Shown piece after piece: positions 17,589-24,835 of a stretch of DNA of 64,000 nt. Position numbers and translations under genes: made by a program. The stretch is from contig JAEWGD010000027.1 in NCBI GenBank assembly GCA_023388515.1, positions 1 through 64,000 on the forward strand, written 5' to 3'. Numbering within the stretch: position 1 is the first letter of the stretch; the number at the start of each line of letters is the position of its first letter. Origin of the DNA: Bacillota bacterium. GTDB taxonomy: Bacteria; Bacillota; Clostridia; Oscillospirales; Ruminococcaceae. The notes under the pieces were generated by a model. The model was given only the letters and a program-made list of their open reading frames with translations. It did no database searches and had not been told where the DNA came from.

Positions 17589-18719
17589 ATGAAAATGAAA
17601 AAATTAATAGCGACTGTAATCTTTGCATCAATTATTTTTACTGGGTGCGAAGAAGACAATTATGTAGAAAAGAATTCCTCTAATGTATCAGCAGAATTTT
17701 CTGGAATTGAGGAAACTAAGACAAGCTTGTCCGAAATTACAACAGAATTAGAAGCTGAGGATGAGTCTGTAAATAATCCTGAAATGGATATGAAGTATAG
17801 CAATATAGCAGGAAATAATATAAATTCTGGTATAGTTGCTCAGCAAGATGGTTGGCTTTATTGCAATGCAGGTGCTGATTTGTATAGAGTAGAAATGAGT
17901 GATACTAATTTCAATTTTGAGTTGTTGATTAGTGATAGCCCTAAATATATAAATGTTTCTGATGGTTGGATATATTATACTGATAGGGGGAAGATATATA
18001 GATATAAAATCGGTCAGATTGAAAAGGAAGTGTTATACACATCTGAAACAGACTTTAAATTTATGGCTGTTGTTGGGGAACGGATTTATTTTACTGAGAT
18101 GGTTATTAATACTGGTGATGTGATTTATAATTATAATATCTATAAAATGCGTACTGATGGCTCAAAGCTCACTAAGCTTAATGAAAAATACTGTGGTAAA
18201 ATAATAAATATAGTGGATGGATATATTTATTATTGCTATTCTGATTATCCTGCATATCCGGATAGCGGTAAGCTGTTCAGAAAGCCACTTGATGGAGGAG
18301 AAGCCGAATTTATAACTGATAAATGCATTATTATGCAAGTCGTTGGCGATTGGGTTTATTATATTAATTTCGCTGATGGTAACAAGCTTTATAGAGTTAA
18401 TGTAGATGGCAAAAATGATATGAAAGTAAATGATGATAAATCATGGTATTTCAACGTAAAAGATGGTTGGATTTATTATGTTAATACTGCTGATTTAGAT
18501 AAGCTTTACAAAATTCGTGTTGATGGAACTGAAAAAGTTAAACTAAATGATATTGAATCTGCAAGTGTCAATATATTGGATGACTGGATTTATTATAATG
18601 CAGATTATGAACCTGGTTTTGGCTATGATTTGTATAGAATAAAATTTGATGGAACAGAAAACACTTTGTTATGGAGAAACGAATATAAAGATTTTGACCC
18701 GAATTCACCCAACAATTGA
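17589..18719 (+). CDS. Lipoprotein with DUF5050 beta-propeller-like repeats
   Basis: A secreted lipoprotein of about 376 residues. The signal peptide ends in a lipobox (IIFTGC near residue 20), then an acidic, Ser/Thr/Glu-rich linker (to about 75). The rest is built of repeated blocks with W-[IV]-YY and LY[KR]-[VI]-DG signatures (for example DGWIYYVNTADLDKLYKIRVDG), the DUF5050 pattern that probably forms a beta-propeller. It is expected on the outer face of the membrane. No neighbour suggests a ligand. The start codon is the first of two ATGs (17589, 17595). Confidence 0.85.
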   Translation: MKMKKLIATVIFASIIFTGCEEDNYVEKNSSNVSAEFSGIEETKTSLSEITTELEAEDESVNNPEMDMKYSNIAGNNINSGIVAQQDGWLYCNAGADLYRVEMSDTNFNFELLISDSPKYINVSDGWIYYTDRGKIYRYKIGQIEKEVLYTSETDFKFMAVVGERIYFTEMVINTGDVIYNYNIYKMRTDGSKLTKLNEKYCGKIINIVDGYIYYCYSDYPAYPDSGKLFRKPLDGGEAEFITDKCIIMQVVGDWVYYINFADGNKLYRVNVDGKNDMKVNDDKSWYFNVKDGWIYYVNTADLDKLYKIRVDGTEKVKLNDIESASVNILDDWIYYNADYEPGFGYDLYRIKFDGTENTLLWRNEYKDFDPNSPNN

Positions 18720-18762
18720 CTTGCTACGACTATTGCTGATAATATAAGCTAATAAAACTACA

Positions 18763-18798
18763 AAAAAGAGAGAATACTTTAAAGCATTCTCTCTTTTT
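18763..18798. terminator. Bidirectional terminator
   Basis: AAAAAGAGAGAAT / ATTCTCTCTTTTT forms a symmetrical hairpin with A and T tails on each side, shared by the DUF5050 gene (+) and cotJC (-), whose stop codon is 4 bases away. Confidence 0.85.
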
Positions 18799-18801
18799 CA
18801 A

Positions 18802-19344
18802 TTATAATTGTTGATTTCCCCCACATTTATTATCAAATGCTGGATTACAAGCGTAGAAGTTTTTAGAGTTCAAATTATCTTGTGCAATTCTCAAACCTTC
18901 ACCAAAACGTTGGAAATGTGCTATTTCTCTTGCTCTCAAGAACTTAATTGGGTCACTAACATCAGGGCTATCGCTCAACCTTAGAATATTATCATACGTT
19001 GTCCTTGCTTTTTGCTCTGCTGCCATATCCTCAACCAAATCCGTAATAACGTCACCCTTAGATTGAAAATATGCTGCTGTAAATGGAACACCTGAAGCTG
19101 AGATGGGATAAATAGCTGTTGTATGGTCAACGAAATATGTGTCAAATCCACTTTCCTTAATTTGATCCACAGTGAGATTTCTTGTTAACTGGTAAACGAT
19201 TGCAGAAATCATTTCCAGATGTGATAATTCTTCTGTACCTATATCTGTCAATAACCCCTTAAGCTCAGAATAAGGCATTGAGTATCTTTGGTTAAGGTAT
19301 CGTAGAGATGCAGCCAACTCACCATCTGGACCTCTATACATCAA
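18802..19344 (-). CDS. cotJC: Spore coat protein CotJC, C-terminal part of a gene split by an integrated element
   Basis: CotJC is a manganese-catalase-like spore coat protein. This piece begins inside the family's ferritin-like domain: the family reads ...QYGGPDGELAASLRYLNQR, but here the frame upstream of GPDGEL is element sequence and the first ~31 residues are missing. The metal-binding helices are present (EELSHLEM, EDMAAEQKARTTYD, REIAHFQRFGEGL). The missing N terminus lies at 32100-32213, next to cotJB. Joining the two at the shared GAGGTC restores a continuous frame of about 206 codons. No ribosome binding site precedes the ATG at 19344, so in the integrated state this piece is probably silent. 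Confidence 0.9.
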   Translation of the reverse strand: MMYRGPDGELAASLRYLNQRYSMPYSELKGLLTDIGTEELSHLEMISAIVYQLTRNLTVDQIKESGFDTYFVDHTTAIYPISASGVPFTAAYFQSKGDVITDLVEDMAAEQKARTTYDNILRLSDSPDVSDPIKFLRAREIAHFQRFGEGLRIAQDNLNSKNFYACNPAFDNKCGGNQQL

Positions 19345-19354
19345 AAAGATATAG
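19329..19354. other. Left attachment site of the cotJC element
   Basis: Core GACCTC (19329-19334) followed by the element arm TATACATCAAAAAGATATAG (19335-19354). The arm is the inverted counterpart of the right-end arm (16 of 20 positions). Left of the core is cotJC coding sequence. Confidence 0.85.
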
Positions 19355-19386
19355 TTCTGTTAAATCATGCAGTAACTATATCTTTT
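19344..19386. repeat. Perfect inverted repeat inside the left end
   Basis: AAAAGATATAGTT (19344-19356) and AACTATATCTTTT (19374-19386) are exact inverted 13-mers with a 17-nt spacer. The first overlaps the attachment arm. The second is an extra copy of the arm's outer half, absent from the right end. Confidence 0.85.
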
Positions 19387-19422
19387 CTGATTCCATTATA
19401 ACACCATTATATTCAAAAGTCA

Positions 19423-19457
19423 AAGGCGGGCATACGGTATCTCCGAATGCCCGCCTT
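19423..19457 (-). terminator. Terminator of the element's minus-strand operon
   Basis: A GC-rich near-perfect stem AAGGCGGGCAT.CGG / CCG.ATGCCCGCCTT, much richer in G+C than its surroundings, sits directly after the stop codon of the 66-residue protein, with TTTGACTTTTG beyond. Confidence 0.75.
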
Positions 19458-19458
19458 C

Positions 19459-19659
19459 TTAAGCTGTCATTTTGATGACAAAATCCCTCCAATCATTCCT
19501 GTTATTTTTATAATAATCACTCATATTAACGCTGACTTTTTTACATAAAGCACAAATAGTATTCTGTTTTTCCTCAGCGGTGAGTGAGTCAAATTCCTTT
19601 GCTTTTTCGTCATCATATACTATGATAGACGGTAACGCTGTAATTCTTCCTTTTGCCAT
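19459..19659 (-). CDS. Small hypothetical protein of mobilizable elements
   Basis: A 66-residue protein starting MAKGRITALPSIIVYDDEKAKEF and containing CALCKKVSVNMSDYYKNNRNDWRDFV. The CxxC suggests a possible metal site. I do not recognise a named family. The ATG at 19659 is set by GAGGTG nine bases upstream. It is the last gene of the minus-strand mobilization and replication operon, between MobC and the terminator. Function unknown. Confidence 0.65.
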   Translation of the reverse strand: MAKGRITALPSIIVYDDEKAKEFDSLTAEEKQNTICALCKKVSVNMSDYYKNNRNDWRDFVIKMTA

Positions 19660-19796
19660 ACAATCACCTCGCATAAAATTTTTATGTCGATGTGCTTGTT
19701 CATTATGCTTATACTCTCCAAATTATTCAATTTGTTATGTTCAGAACAAGTCATTTACCAGAACTAATTGTGATTTTATATTATAAGGCTACCGCA

Positions 19797-20126
19797 TCAC
19801 GCTAACTGCGATAAGATTTTCTTCAAAAGCGTCCAGATTTCTTCCATCTGCCTTTTTATCTGCCGGATATCTTCTGCATAAACATTGTCAGTTGCGTTAA
19901 CTCTTTTCGCAATTTGATTAACGTTACGAGAAACACCTGTTAAATCTTCAGCAATTTTATCAAAGCAAGAATAATCTACCTGCAAAAGGTAACCATCAAT
20001 CGCCATCTTGCGAAGATAAGCGGACATATTCCTGACTTTCATAAGTGCCATTTTCTTTTTGATATGCTCTTTTTCTTCATGAGTAACGTAAAAAGTCAGC
20101 ATAATTTTTCTGAGCCTGTTTGCCAT
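19797..20126 (-). CDS. mobC: MobC-like mobilization relaxosome protein
   Basis: A 109-residue protein with an N-terminal ribbon-helix-helix-like part (RLRKIMLTFYVTHEEKEHIKKKMALMKVRNMSAYLRKMAIDGYLLQVD) and a coiled-coil C terminus (NVNQIAKRVNATDNVYAEDIRQIKRQMEEIW), the pattern of MobC accessory proteins that bind oriT and help the relaxase open DNA. The ATG at 20126 follows GGAGG. A relaxase gene normally comes next, but only a 66-residue protein and a terminator follow. The element therefore seems to have lost its relaxase and would need one in trans. Confidence 0.8.
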   Translation of the reverse strand: MANRLRKIMLTFYVTHEEKEHIKKKMALMKVRNMSAYLRKMAIDGYLLQVDYSCFDKIAEDLTGVSRNVNQIAKRVNATDNVYAEDIRQIKRQMEEIWTLLKKILSQLA

Positions 20127-20332
20127 TGTCAGTACCTCCAAAATAGATTCTTCATAATCTGAGCGTAAGCTCATTTAAAAGGGTTTGGGATTATCCCAAC
20201 AAGAAAATTTCACAAGAAATTTGTATCTGTCAGCGATTTGATTTTCGATAGAAATTCAAGAGTGTCTAGACAAATCATATGCTTGCTGTCAACCTATCTC
20301 GCCCAGCAGGGCTGATAAACTTTTTCAAGAAT

Positions 20333-20509
20333 TCATAGCTTTCGACTACTCCGTTTGGAAAGATATTTCGGACATTCAATTACAACAGAACGAAAACTTT
20401 GCTTGCAATCATGCTGGCGACTACGACACAATTTGTTGTATTCTTTTCGGTTTATAATGTTGAGGAAGAACCACCATTCTTCCTTTTTCCTTTTGCTCAT
20501 TCGTGGCAT
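20333..20509 (-). CDS. Small cysteine-containing basic protein
   Basis: A 58-residue basic protein: MPRMSKRKKEEWWFFLN then KLCRSRQHDCKQSF and VVIECPKYLSKRS. Three cysteines and a His in a C-x7-C pattern with a downstream CPKY suggest zinc binding. The ATG at 20509 follows AAAGGA at a good distance, and the frame is closed by TGA at 20333. Similar short proteins accompany MobC in clostridial mobilizable elements, from memory. Role unknown; a DNA-binding accessory near oriT is plausible. Confidence 0.6.
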   Translation of the reverse strand: MPRMSKRKKEEWWFFLNIINRKEYNKLCRSRQHDCKQSFRSVVIECPKYLSKRSSRKL

Positions 20510-20544
20510 AAATCTGTTCCTTTCGAAAAATTAGTTAAAAACGG

Positions 20545-20579
20545 TGCGTACTTGCGTACCTGCGTAGGACGTACGTACG
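20545..20579. repeat. GCGTAC/ACGTAC repeat cluster, candidate oriT or iteron site
   Basis: Overlapping copies of GCGTAC(C/T)T and ACGTACG (TGCGTACTTGCGTACC, then TGCGTAGGACGTACGTACG) with internal dyads occupy the gap between the helicase and the small Cys protein. Nearby are two hairpins: TTGGGATTATCCCAA (about 20187-20202) and GCCCAGCAGGGC (about 20301-20312). Confidence 0.5.
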
Positions 20580-20596
20580 AAGTGAATTAAATTATT

Positions 20597-21940
20597 TTAT
20601 TCGATGTGACTTCTGAAGCTTACCCTGATACCCTCATAGCCTCTTACAAAACTGCGCCCGTTGTATGCCTTGTTCGTCGGAACAAGATTATATTGCTGAC
20701 AATTTTGAGCAAACCAATCATAAAATCGTTTCTGCCTTAACGGTTCAAGCCCGTTTCCATAGCACCAATTGCAATATGCGTTATAAATATCGACAGAACA
20801 AGTTGTAATGTCAGAACGGAATTGTACCGCCTGTTCGTCCTGCATAAATTCAGAAATATTACAGCTTTCATTTCTAATAACCGTCATTGAATCAACAGTT
20901 TTTTCACTGAGTGTAAACATGAAATTATTCTTGATAAGTCGCATTAAGCCTTCAAATGCCCATAGAAATATTCCGTCAAGTTCTGCAAGCAGTTTTTCTG
21001 AAAGAAATCTGTCAGGAATTCTTTCAGGCGGTGCTGACTTTGTGGAAAGCACAATCAATCTTCTGTGCCATCCGTCAGTTTTATCATAAAGTGATGTGGG
21101 TGAGCTGTTTGAAAATACAATTGCTCGGGTGCGGAGCTTTGCTTGAATTGCCTGACGATTTTTCCATTGAACAGAAATAGATGTTTCAGCGGTAACAAGG
21201 TTTTTCAGAAAAGAGGTGTCCTTTATCCCCTCAAAGCTCATGTCATCATCAACGAGAACTGTTTTGCCGACAAGATTCCCACGCAAAAACTTATCCTTTG
21301 AAAGAGCAACAATGCTTTCAAAATAACAGGCTGTTCCGAAAAGTTTTTCAATGACAACTCCTATTCGGGATTTACCCTCGCCGCCTTTACCGACGAGAAA
21401 AAGCATGGACTGTGCTTTTGTTGAATTTATCAGACAATAGCCGAGATATTCCTGCAAGGTCAGAATATCGGTAGGTTCAAGCAAGTCATTCACAAACGAA
21501 AGCCAGTTTGTCGGGTGTGGGGTGTTAACTGCATACGAAATATTTATTCTGTTACGGCAAAACTGTAAATCGGGAATAAAAGTCCCATCAGTTTTTAGAA
21601 CACCGTTAAGAAGATGAATTTCGTCATCTCCAGATGGTAAATCTTCTTGGTAGCAGATATGACGAAGTGCGTTCATGAGGTTCTTGATTTTATTAGCAAA
21701 CCCAAAGCGGACACCTGCCGTAATCAGCTTATCAGTTATAAGCTTTTCGATATATGGGGCGGGGACAATTCCGTTAATGTTGTAATAACATTCCTCTATA
21801 AACCTGAGATTGTTTTCTGCAAGAAATTCCTCGCAAAAACGTAATTCATCAACACTTCTTCCGTCAAACCATTCGCATTTAGGCGATTTCTTCTGGGCTT
21901 CTGTGTGTGCTGACTGGGTGCAGTTTTCTGTTGAGGTCAT
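20597..21940 (-). CDS. P4-type phage/plasmid helicase (DUF5906-like)
   Basis: A 447-residue SF3-like ATPase of the kind found fused or paired with primases in phages and integrative elements. Walker A is LFLVGKGGEGKSR near 165, Walker B is KTVLVDDDMSF near 217, and SF3 motif C (ATRAIVFSNSSP) is near 260. A C-terminal winged-helix-like part ends the protein. It starts at 21940 behind GGAG, overlapping the end of the upstream primase gene by 62 bases in another frame, so the two are translationally linked. It would unwind DNA for element replication. Confidence 0.85.
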   Translation of the reverse strand: MTSTENCTQSAHTEAQKKSPKCEWFDGRSVDELRFCEEFLAENNLRFIEECYYNINGIVPAPYIEKLITDKLITAGVRFGFANKIKNLMNALRHICYQEDLPSGDDEIHLLNGVLKTDGTFIPDLQFCRNRINISYAVNTPHPTNWLSFVNDLLEPTDILTLQEYLGYCLINSTKAQSMLFLVGKGGEGKSRIGVVIEKLFGTACYFESIVALSKDKFLRGNLVGKTVLVDDDMSFEGIKDTSFLKNLVTAETSISVQWKNRQAIQAKLRTRAIVFSNSSPTSLYDKTDGWHRRLIVLSTKSAPPERIPDRFLSEKLLAELDGIFLWAFEGLMRLIKNNFMFTLSEKTVDSMTVIRNESCNISEFMQDEQAVQFRSDITTCSVDIYNAYCNWCYGNGLEPLRQKRFYDWFAQNCQQYNLVPTNKAYNGRSFVRGYEGIRVSFRSHIE

Positions 21941-22469
21941 TCAATAGCTCCTTTCTTGTTTCTAAAAAATCTTTTCTTTCCGCTGGCGTGCCTGTGATGA
22001 AAATATCGCAGTAATATTCATATTCATCAAGTTTTTTAAGGCTTTCTATGAATAATGGATGGTGCGGTTCATCAGGTGTTTTGGGTGCATAGTCAACGCG
22101 GCATTTCATAAGAAACTTACAATAATCATTTAGGATTCTGTAAGCATTAATTTCCTTTTCCTGTTGACTGAGCTGTTTAATTGCCTGACGTATTGACGGT
22201 TTAATTTCAGATGATATTCCGAAATCGGATTGCAACTTTTGAGCAGATTCATACTGTGATAATCCAAAAAGCTTTGCGGTAAAGGCAATAATATCGCCAT
22301 GCTCTCCACAGCTAAAGCAGTAAAAATGGTCGTGATAAAGCTTCATCGACGGATTTTTGTCGTCATGGAATATACAGTTTATCATGCTGTTCCCTGTAAT
22401 ATGAACGTTGTAATACCTTGCGGTATCGATGAGGTCAAGGTTCTCTTTTATGGATTTGAAATCAATCAT
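21879..22469 (-). CDS. CHC2 zinc-finger primase-like protein
   Basis: A 196-residue protein with a DnaG-type CHC2 zinc-binding domain: CIFHDDKNPSMKLYHDHFYCFSCGEHGDIIAFTAKLFG near 38-75. The first cysteine pair of the canonical finger reads C-x2-H (CIFH) and the second C-x2-C. No Toprim core follows, so catalysis would need another protein. The remainder is helical. The ATG at 22469 has GGAGG upstream. It overlaps the helicase gene and forms the element's replication module with it. Confidence 0.8.
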   Translation of the reverse strand: MIDFKSIKENLDLIDTARYYNVHITGNSMINCIFHDDKNPSMKLYHDHFYCFSCGEHGDIIAFTAKLFGLSQYESAQKLQSDFGISSEIKPSIRQAIKQLSQQEKEINAYRILNDYCKFLMKCRVDYAPKTPDEPHHPLFIESLKKLDEYEYYCDIFITGTPAERKDFLETRKELLNDLNRKLHPVSTHRSPEEIA

Positions 22470-22602
22470 GGTAATTCCTCCTTTCTTGCGCAATCGGAGT
22501 AATGCTCCGACATATCTGGGTGATATGTAAAATGCCTTTCTATAAATGGTTTGAAAAAAGCATATATTTGCACACAAACGTGCACGTGATTTTAGATTTC
22601 TT

Positions 22603-22641
22603 AAAAAAAGCCCCTCACTTTTAAGCCGAAAAAATGAGGGG
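22603..22641 (-). terminator. Hairpin, minus-strand terminator form
   Basis: CCCCTCA...TTTT / AAAA.TGAGGGG is followed on the minus strand by CTTTTTTT. It lies upstream of the primase, so it may isolate that operon from transcription arriving from the restriction-modification side, or act as an attenuator. Confidence 0.5.
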
Positions 22642-22860
22642 GTGTTTCAAAAAATATTTGATTTTCTCTAATAAATCTCCATATTTCATAAATTCAAGTT
22701 GCAAAATCTGTGCAGTACAACTGAAATTGCTATTGAATTTACTGTCACTTTTCGGGGCATTTTTTGAGGATTTTCATATCTGTAAGCGACTTTTAATTCT
22801 CTTTTGATAAACTATGAGCATATTAAGTTTACTGCCTTTCTCGTTCGTTTTTTAGGACAT

Positions 22861-22896
22861 AAAAAAATCCGCACCTCTGATTTGAGATACGGATTG
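22861..22896 (-). terminator. Second minus-strand hairpin terminator
   Basis: AATCCG..CCTC / GAG..CGGATT with a T run on the minus strand. Between this hairpin and the first (about 22642-22860) I see no gene or clear RNA. Confidence 0.5.
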
Positions 22897-22936
22897 AAAT
22901 ATGTATAAAGCACCTATTAAAATTCGTGCTTATTTG

Positions 22937-22965
22937 TTGCTTTTTGACAATTTATATGTTATAAT
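22937..22965 (+). promoter_or_regulatory. Promoter of the type III restriction-modification operon
   Basis: TTGCTT, a 17-nt spacer and TATAAT precede the methylase by about 140 bases. A TTGACA at 22944 is too close to the same -10. The leader then has an imperfect inverted repeat, TATATTATAGC / GCTATATAT (22974-23002), that could be an operator. Confidence 0.6.
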
Positions 22966-23105
22966 TTAATGCGATATATTATAGCGCAAATACTGCTATA
23001 TATTGTAAGTGAAATCGTAACATACAGTACGATTGATGCACTAAAAGCAGCCTGTGAAGGTCAAAACACATCAATCTGAATAGAAAAATAAGGGAGAAAC
23101 AATCA

Positions 23106-24833
23106 ATGTCAACCAATATTTCAAAGCAAAAACGAGATGAATTGATATTAAAAATAAAAGAAATACGCAAATTTATAGCTTCTTCGGCTCAGGACGAAAA
23201 CACTGGCAATCTGCTTACATACCTGAGTGAGCTTGAAAAAGAGGTAAAGGGTAAAAAATATGGTCTTGTTTTCGAGGAACATCGTGAGGGTATTGACGAA
23301 ATGCTTGATACCCATACTCCAGTGCTTACGGAAGATAAAGGTTTGTTTATCAACAATGGCGGTCAAATGAATTTTCTCATTGAGGGAGATAATCTTGCTG
23401 CACTAAAACTTCTGGATAAAACGCACAAAGGAAAAATAGACCTTATTTATATAGATCCGCCTTATAATACTGGGAATAAAGATTTTATTTATGATGATTC
23501 GTTTGTTAATTCTGACGACTTATTTATTCATAGTAAATGGATTTCATTTATGAATGAACGTCTTACTTTAGCAAAAGGTTTACTTAAAGAAGGCGGAATT
23601 ATCTTCTTATCGATAGGAGATATGGAATTAGCAGACTTGAAATTATTATCTGATGCAATATTTGGAGAAAACAACTTTATCAGTATTGTTCCACGGATAA
23701 TGAAAACAGGCGGAAACAAAGGTAGGTTTTTCTCGCCAAATATTGATTATATATTAGTATACTCAAAAAATCAGCTCACAGCTAAAGATTTCAAAGGCGA
23801 ATTAGATGAAGAAATTGTAAAGAAACTATATAATAAAGTTGAAACCGAGGGTGAGAAACAAGGAGAACGCTATCGTCCATTTGGTTTATATCAATCTTCT
23901 CTTGACGAAAGACCTAATCAGCGCTATTACATTGAATGTCCAGATGGTACTTTCGTAATACCGCCTGGTAAAACAATGCCACAAATAATAGCCGATGGTG
24001 AAAAGGTTCTACCAGATAAAGGCGACGGTTGTTGGCGCTGGAGCCAACAGCGCTATATGGAAGAAAAGAAAAATGGAAACATTCTATTTACATTCTCAAA
24101 AAGCGGGGTATTAATTCAACCTGATGGTAAAAAATCTAAATGGAATATTTATACCAAAATATGGTTAAAAAATCGCACCGAAGAAGGTCAGACTCCTACT
24201 AATTTCATAAACAAATTTGAAAATAGGCATAGTGCAAAAGAACTCAAAGACCTTAATATTAATTTTGATTTTGCAAAACCAACTGGATTAATACATTATT
24301 TATTCTCTTTAACAGGTGTAGGAAAGAATGCAATATGTTTGGATTTCTTCGCAGGCTCAGGCACAACAGGACACGCTGTTATGAAATTAAACGCTGAAGA
24401 TGGTGGCAACCGTAAATTCATTCTTTGCACCAACAACGAGAATAATATCTGCCGTGATGTAACATATGAACGCATTAAGCGTGTAATTGAAAAAGAAAAA
24501 TATAATACAAGCTTAAAATATTATAAAATTAATTTTGTCCCAATAAGAGAAAAACTTTATTATGAATATGCTGATGAACTACTCCACCACGTTCGTGAGC
24601 TTGTTGAGCTTGAAAACGGTATCAACTTCACAGGCAACGCAAAAATTGCTATTGTTCTCACTGATAAAGAATTATCAGATTTTATTGCTAATGTTGATAA
24701 CTTCAAAAAGTGCCGCAAGCTGTATCTAGGGCATGATGTGCTTGCCAATGGTGAACAGGAAGAAGTTCTAAAAGAACATAAAATCAAAGTTAACATCATT
24801 CCTGATTATTATTACAAAGAGTTGGAGGGATAA
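23106..24833 (+). CDS. mod: Type III restriction-modification methyltransferase (Mod)
   Basis: An adenine-specific DNA methyltransferase of 575 residues. The catalytic motif DPPYNTG lies near 116 and the SAM-binding motif DFFAGSGTTGHAV near 412, an order (IV before I) that marks the beta class typical of type III Mod subunits. The central 180-330 region is the variable target-recognition domain. It sets the recognition sequence for the paired Res protein and protects host DNA. The Res gene begins 2 bases after its stop, and the pair is cargo of the cotJC element. Confidence 0.93.
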   Translation: MSTNISKQKRDELILKIKEIRKFIASSAQDENTGNLLTYLSELEKEVKGKKYGLVFEEHREGIDEMLDTHTPVLTEDKGLFINNGGQMNFLIEGDNLAALKLLDKTHKGKIDLIYIDPPYNTGNKDFIYDDSFVNSDDLFIHSKWISFMNERLTLAKGLLKEGGIIFLSIGDMELADLKLLSDAIFGENNFISIVPRIMKTGGNKGRFFSPNIDYILVYSKNQLTAKDFKGELDEEIVKKLYNKVETEGEKQGERYRPFGLYQSSLDERPNQRYYIECPDGTFVIPPGKTMPQIIADGEKVLPDKGDGCWRWSQQRYMEEKKNGNILFTFSKSGVLIQPDGKKSKWNIYTKIWLKNRTEEGQTPTNFINKFENRHSAKELKDLNINFDFAKPTGLIHYLFSLTGVGKNAICLDFFAGSGTTGHAVMKLNAEDGGNRKFILCTNNENNICRDVTYERIKRVIEKEKYNTSLKYYKINFVPIREKLYYEYADELLHHVRELVELENGINFTGNAKIAIVLTDKELSDFIANVDNFKKCRKLYLGHDVLANGEQEEVLKEHKIKVNIIPDYYYKELEG

Positions 24834-24835
24834 AA

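Noticed and set aside
20399..20590. A 63-codon plus-strand frame
   Set aside because: It overlaps the better-supported minus-strand Cys protein (20333-20509) and the GCGTAC repeats, and has no ribosome binding site.
22944..22965. TTGACA close to TATAAT before the methylase gene as a promoter pair
   Set aside because: The spacing is only 10 bases. TTGCTT at 22937 with a 17-base spacer is the likelier -35.
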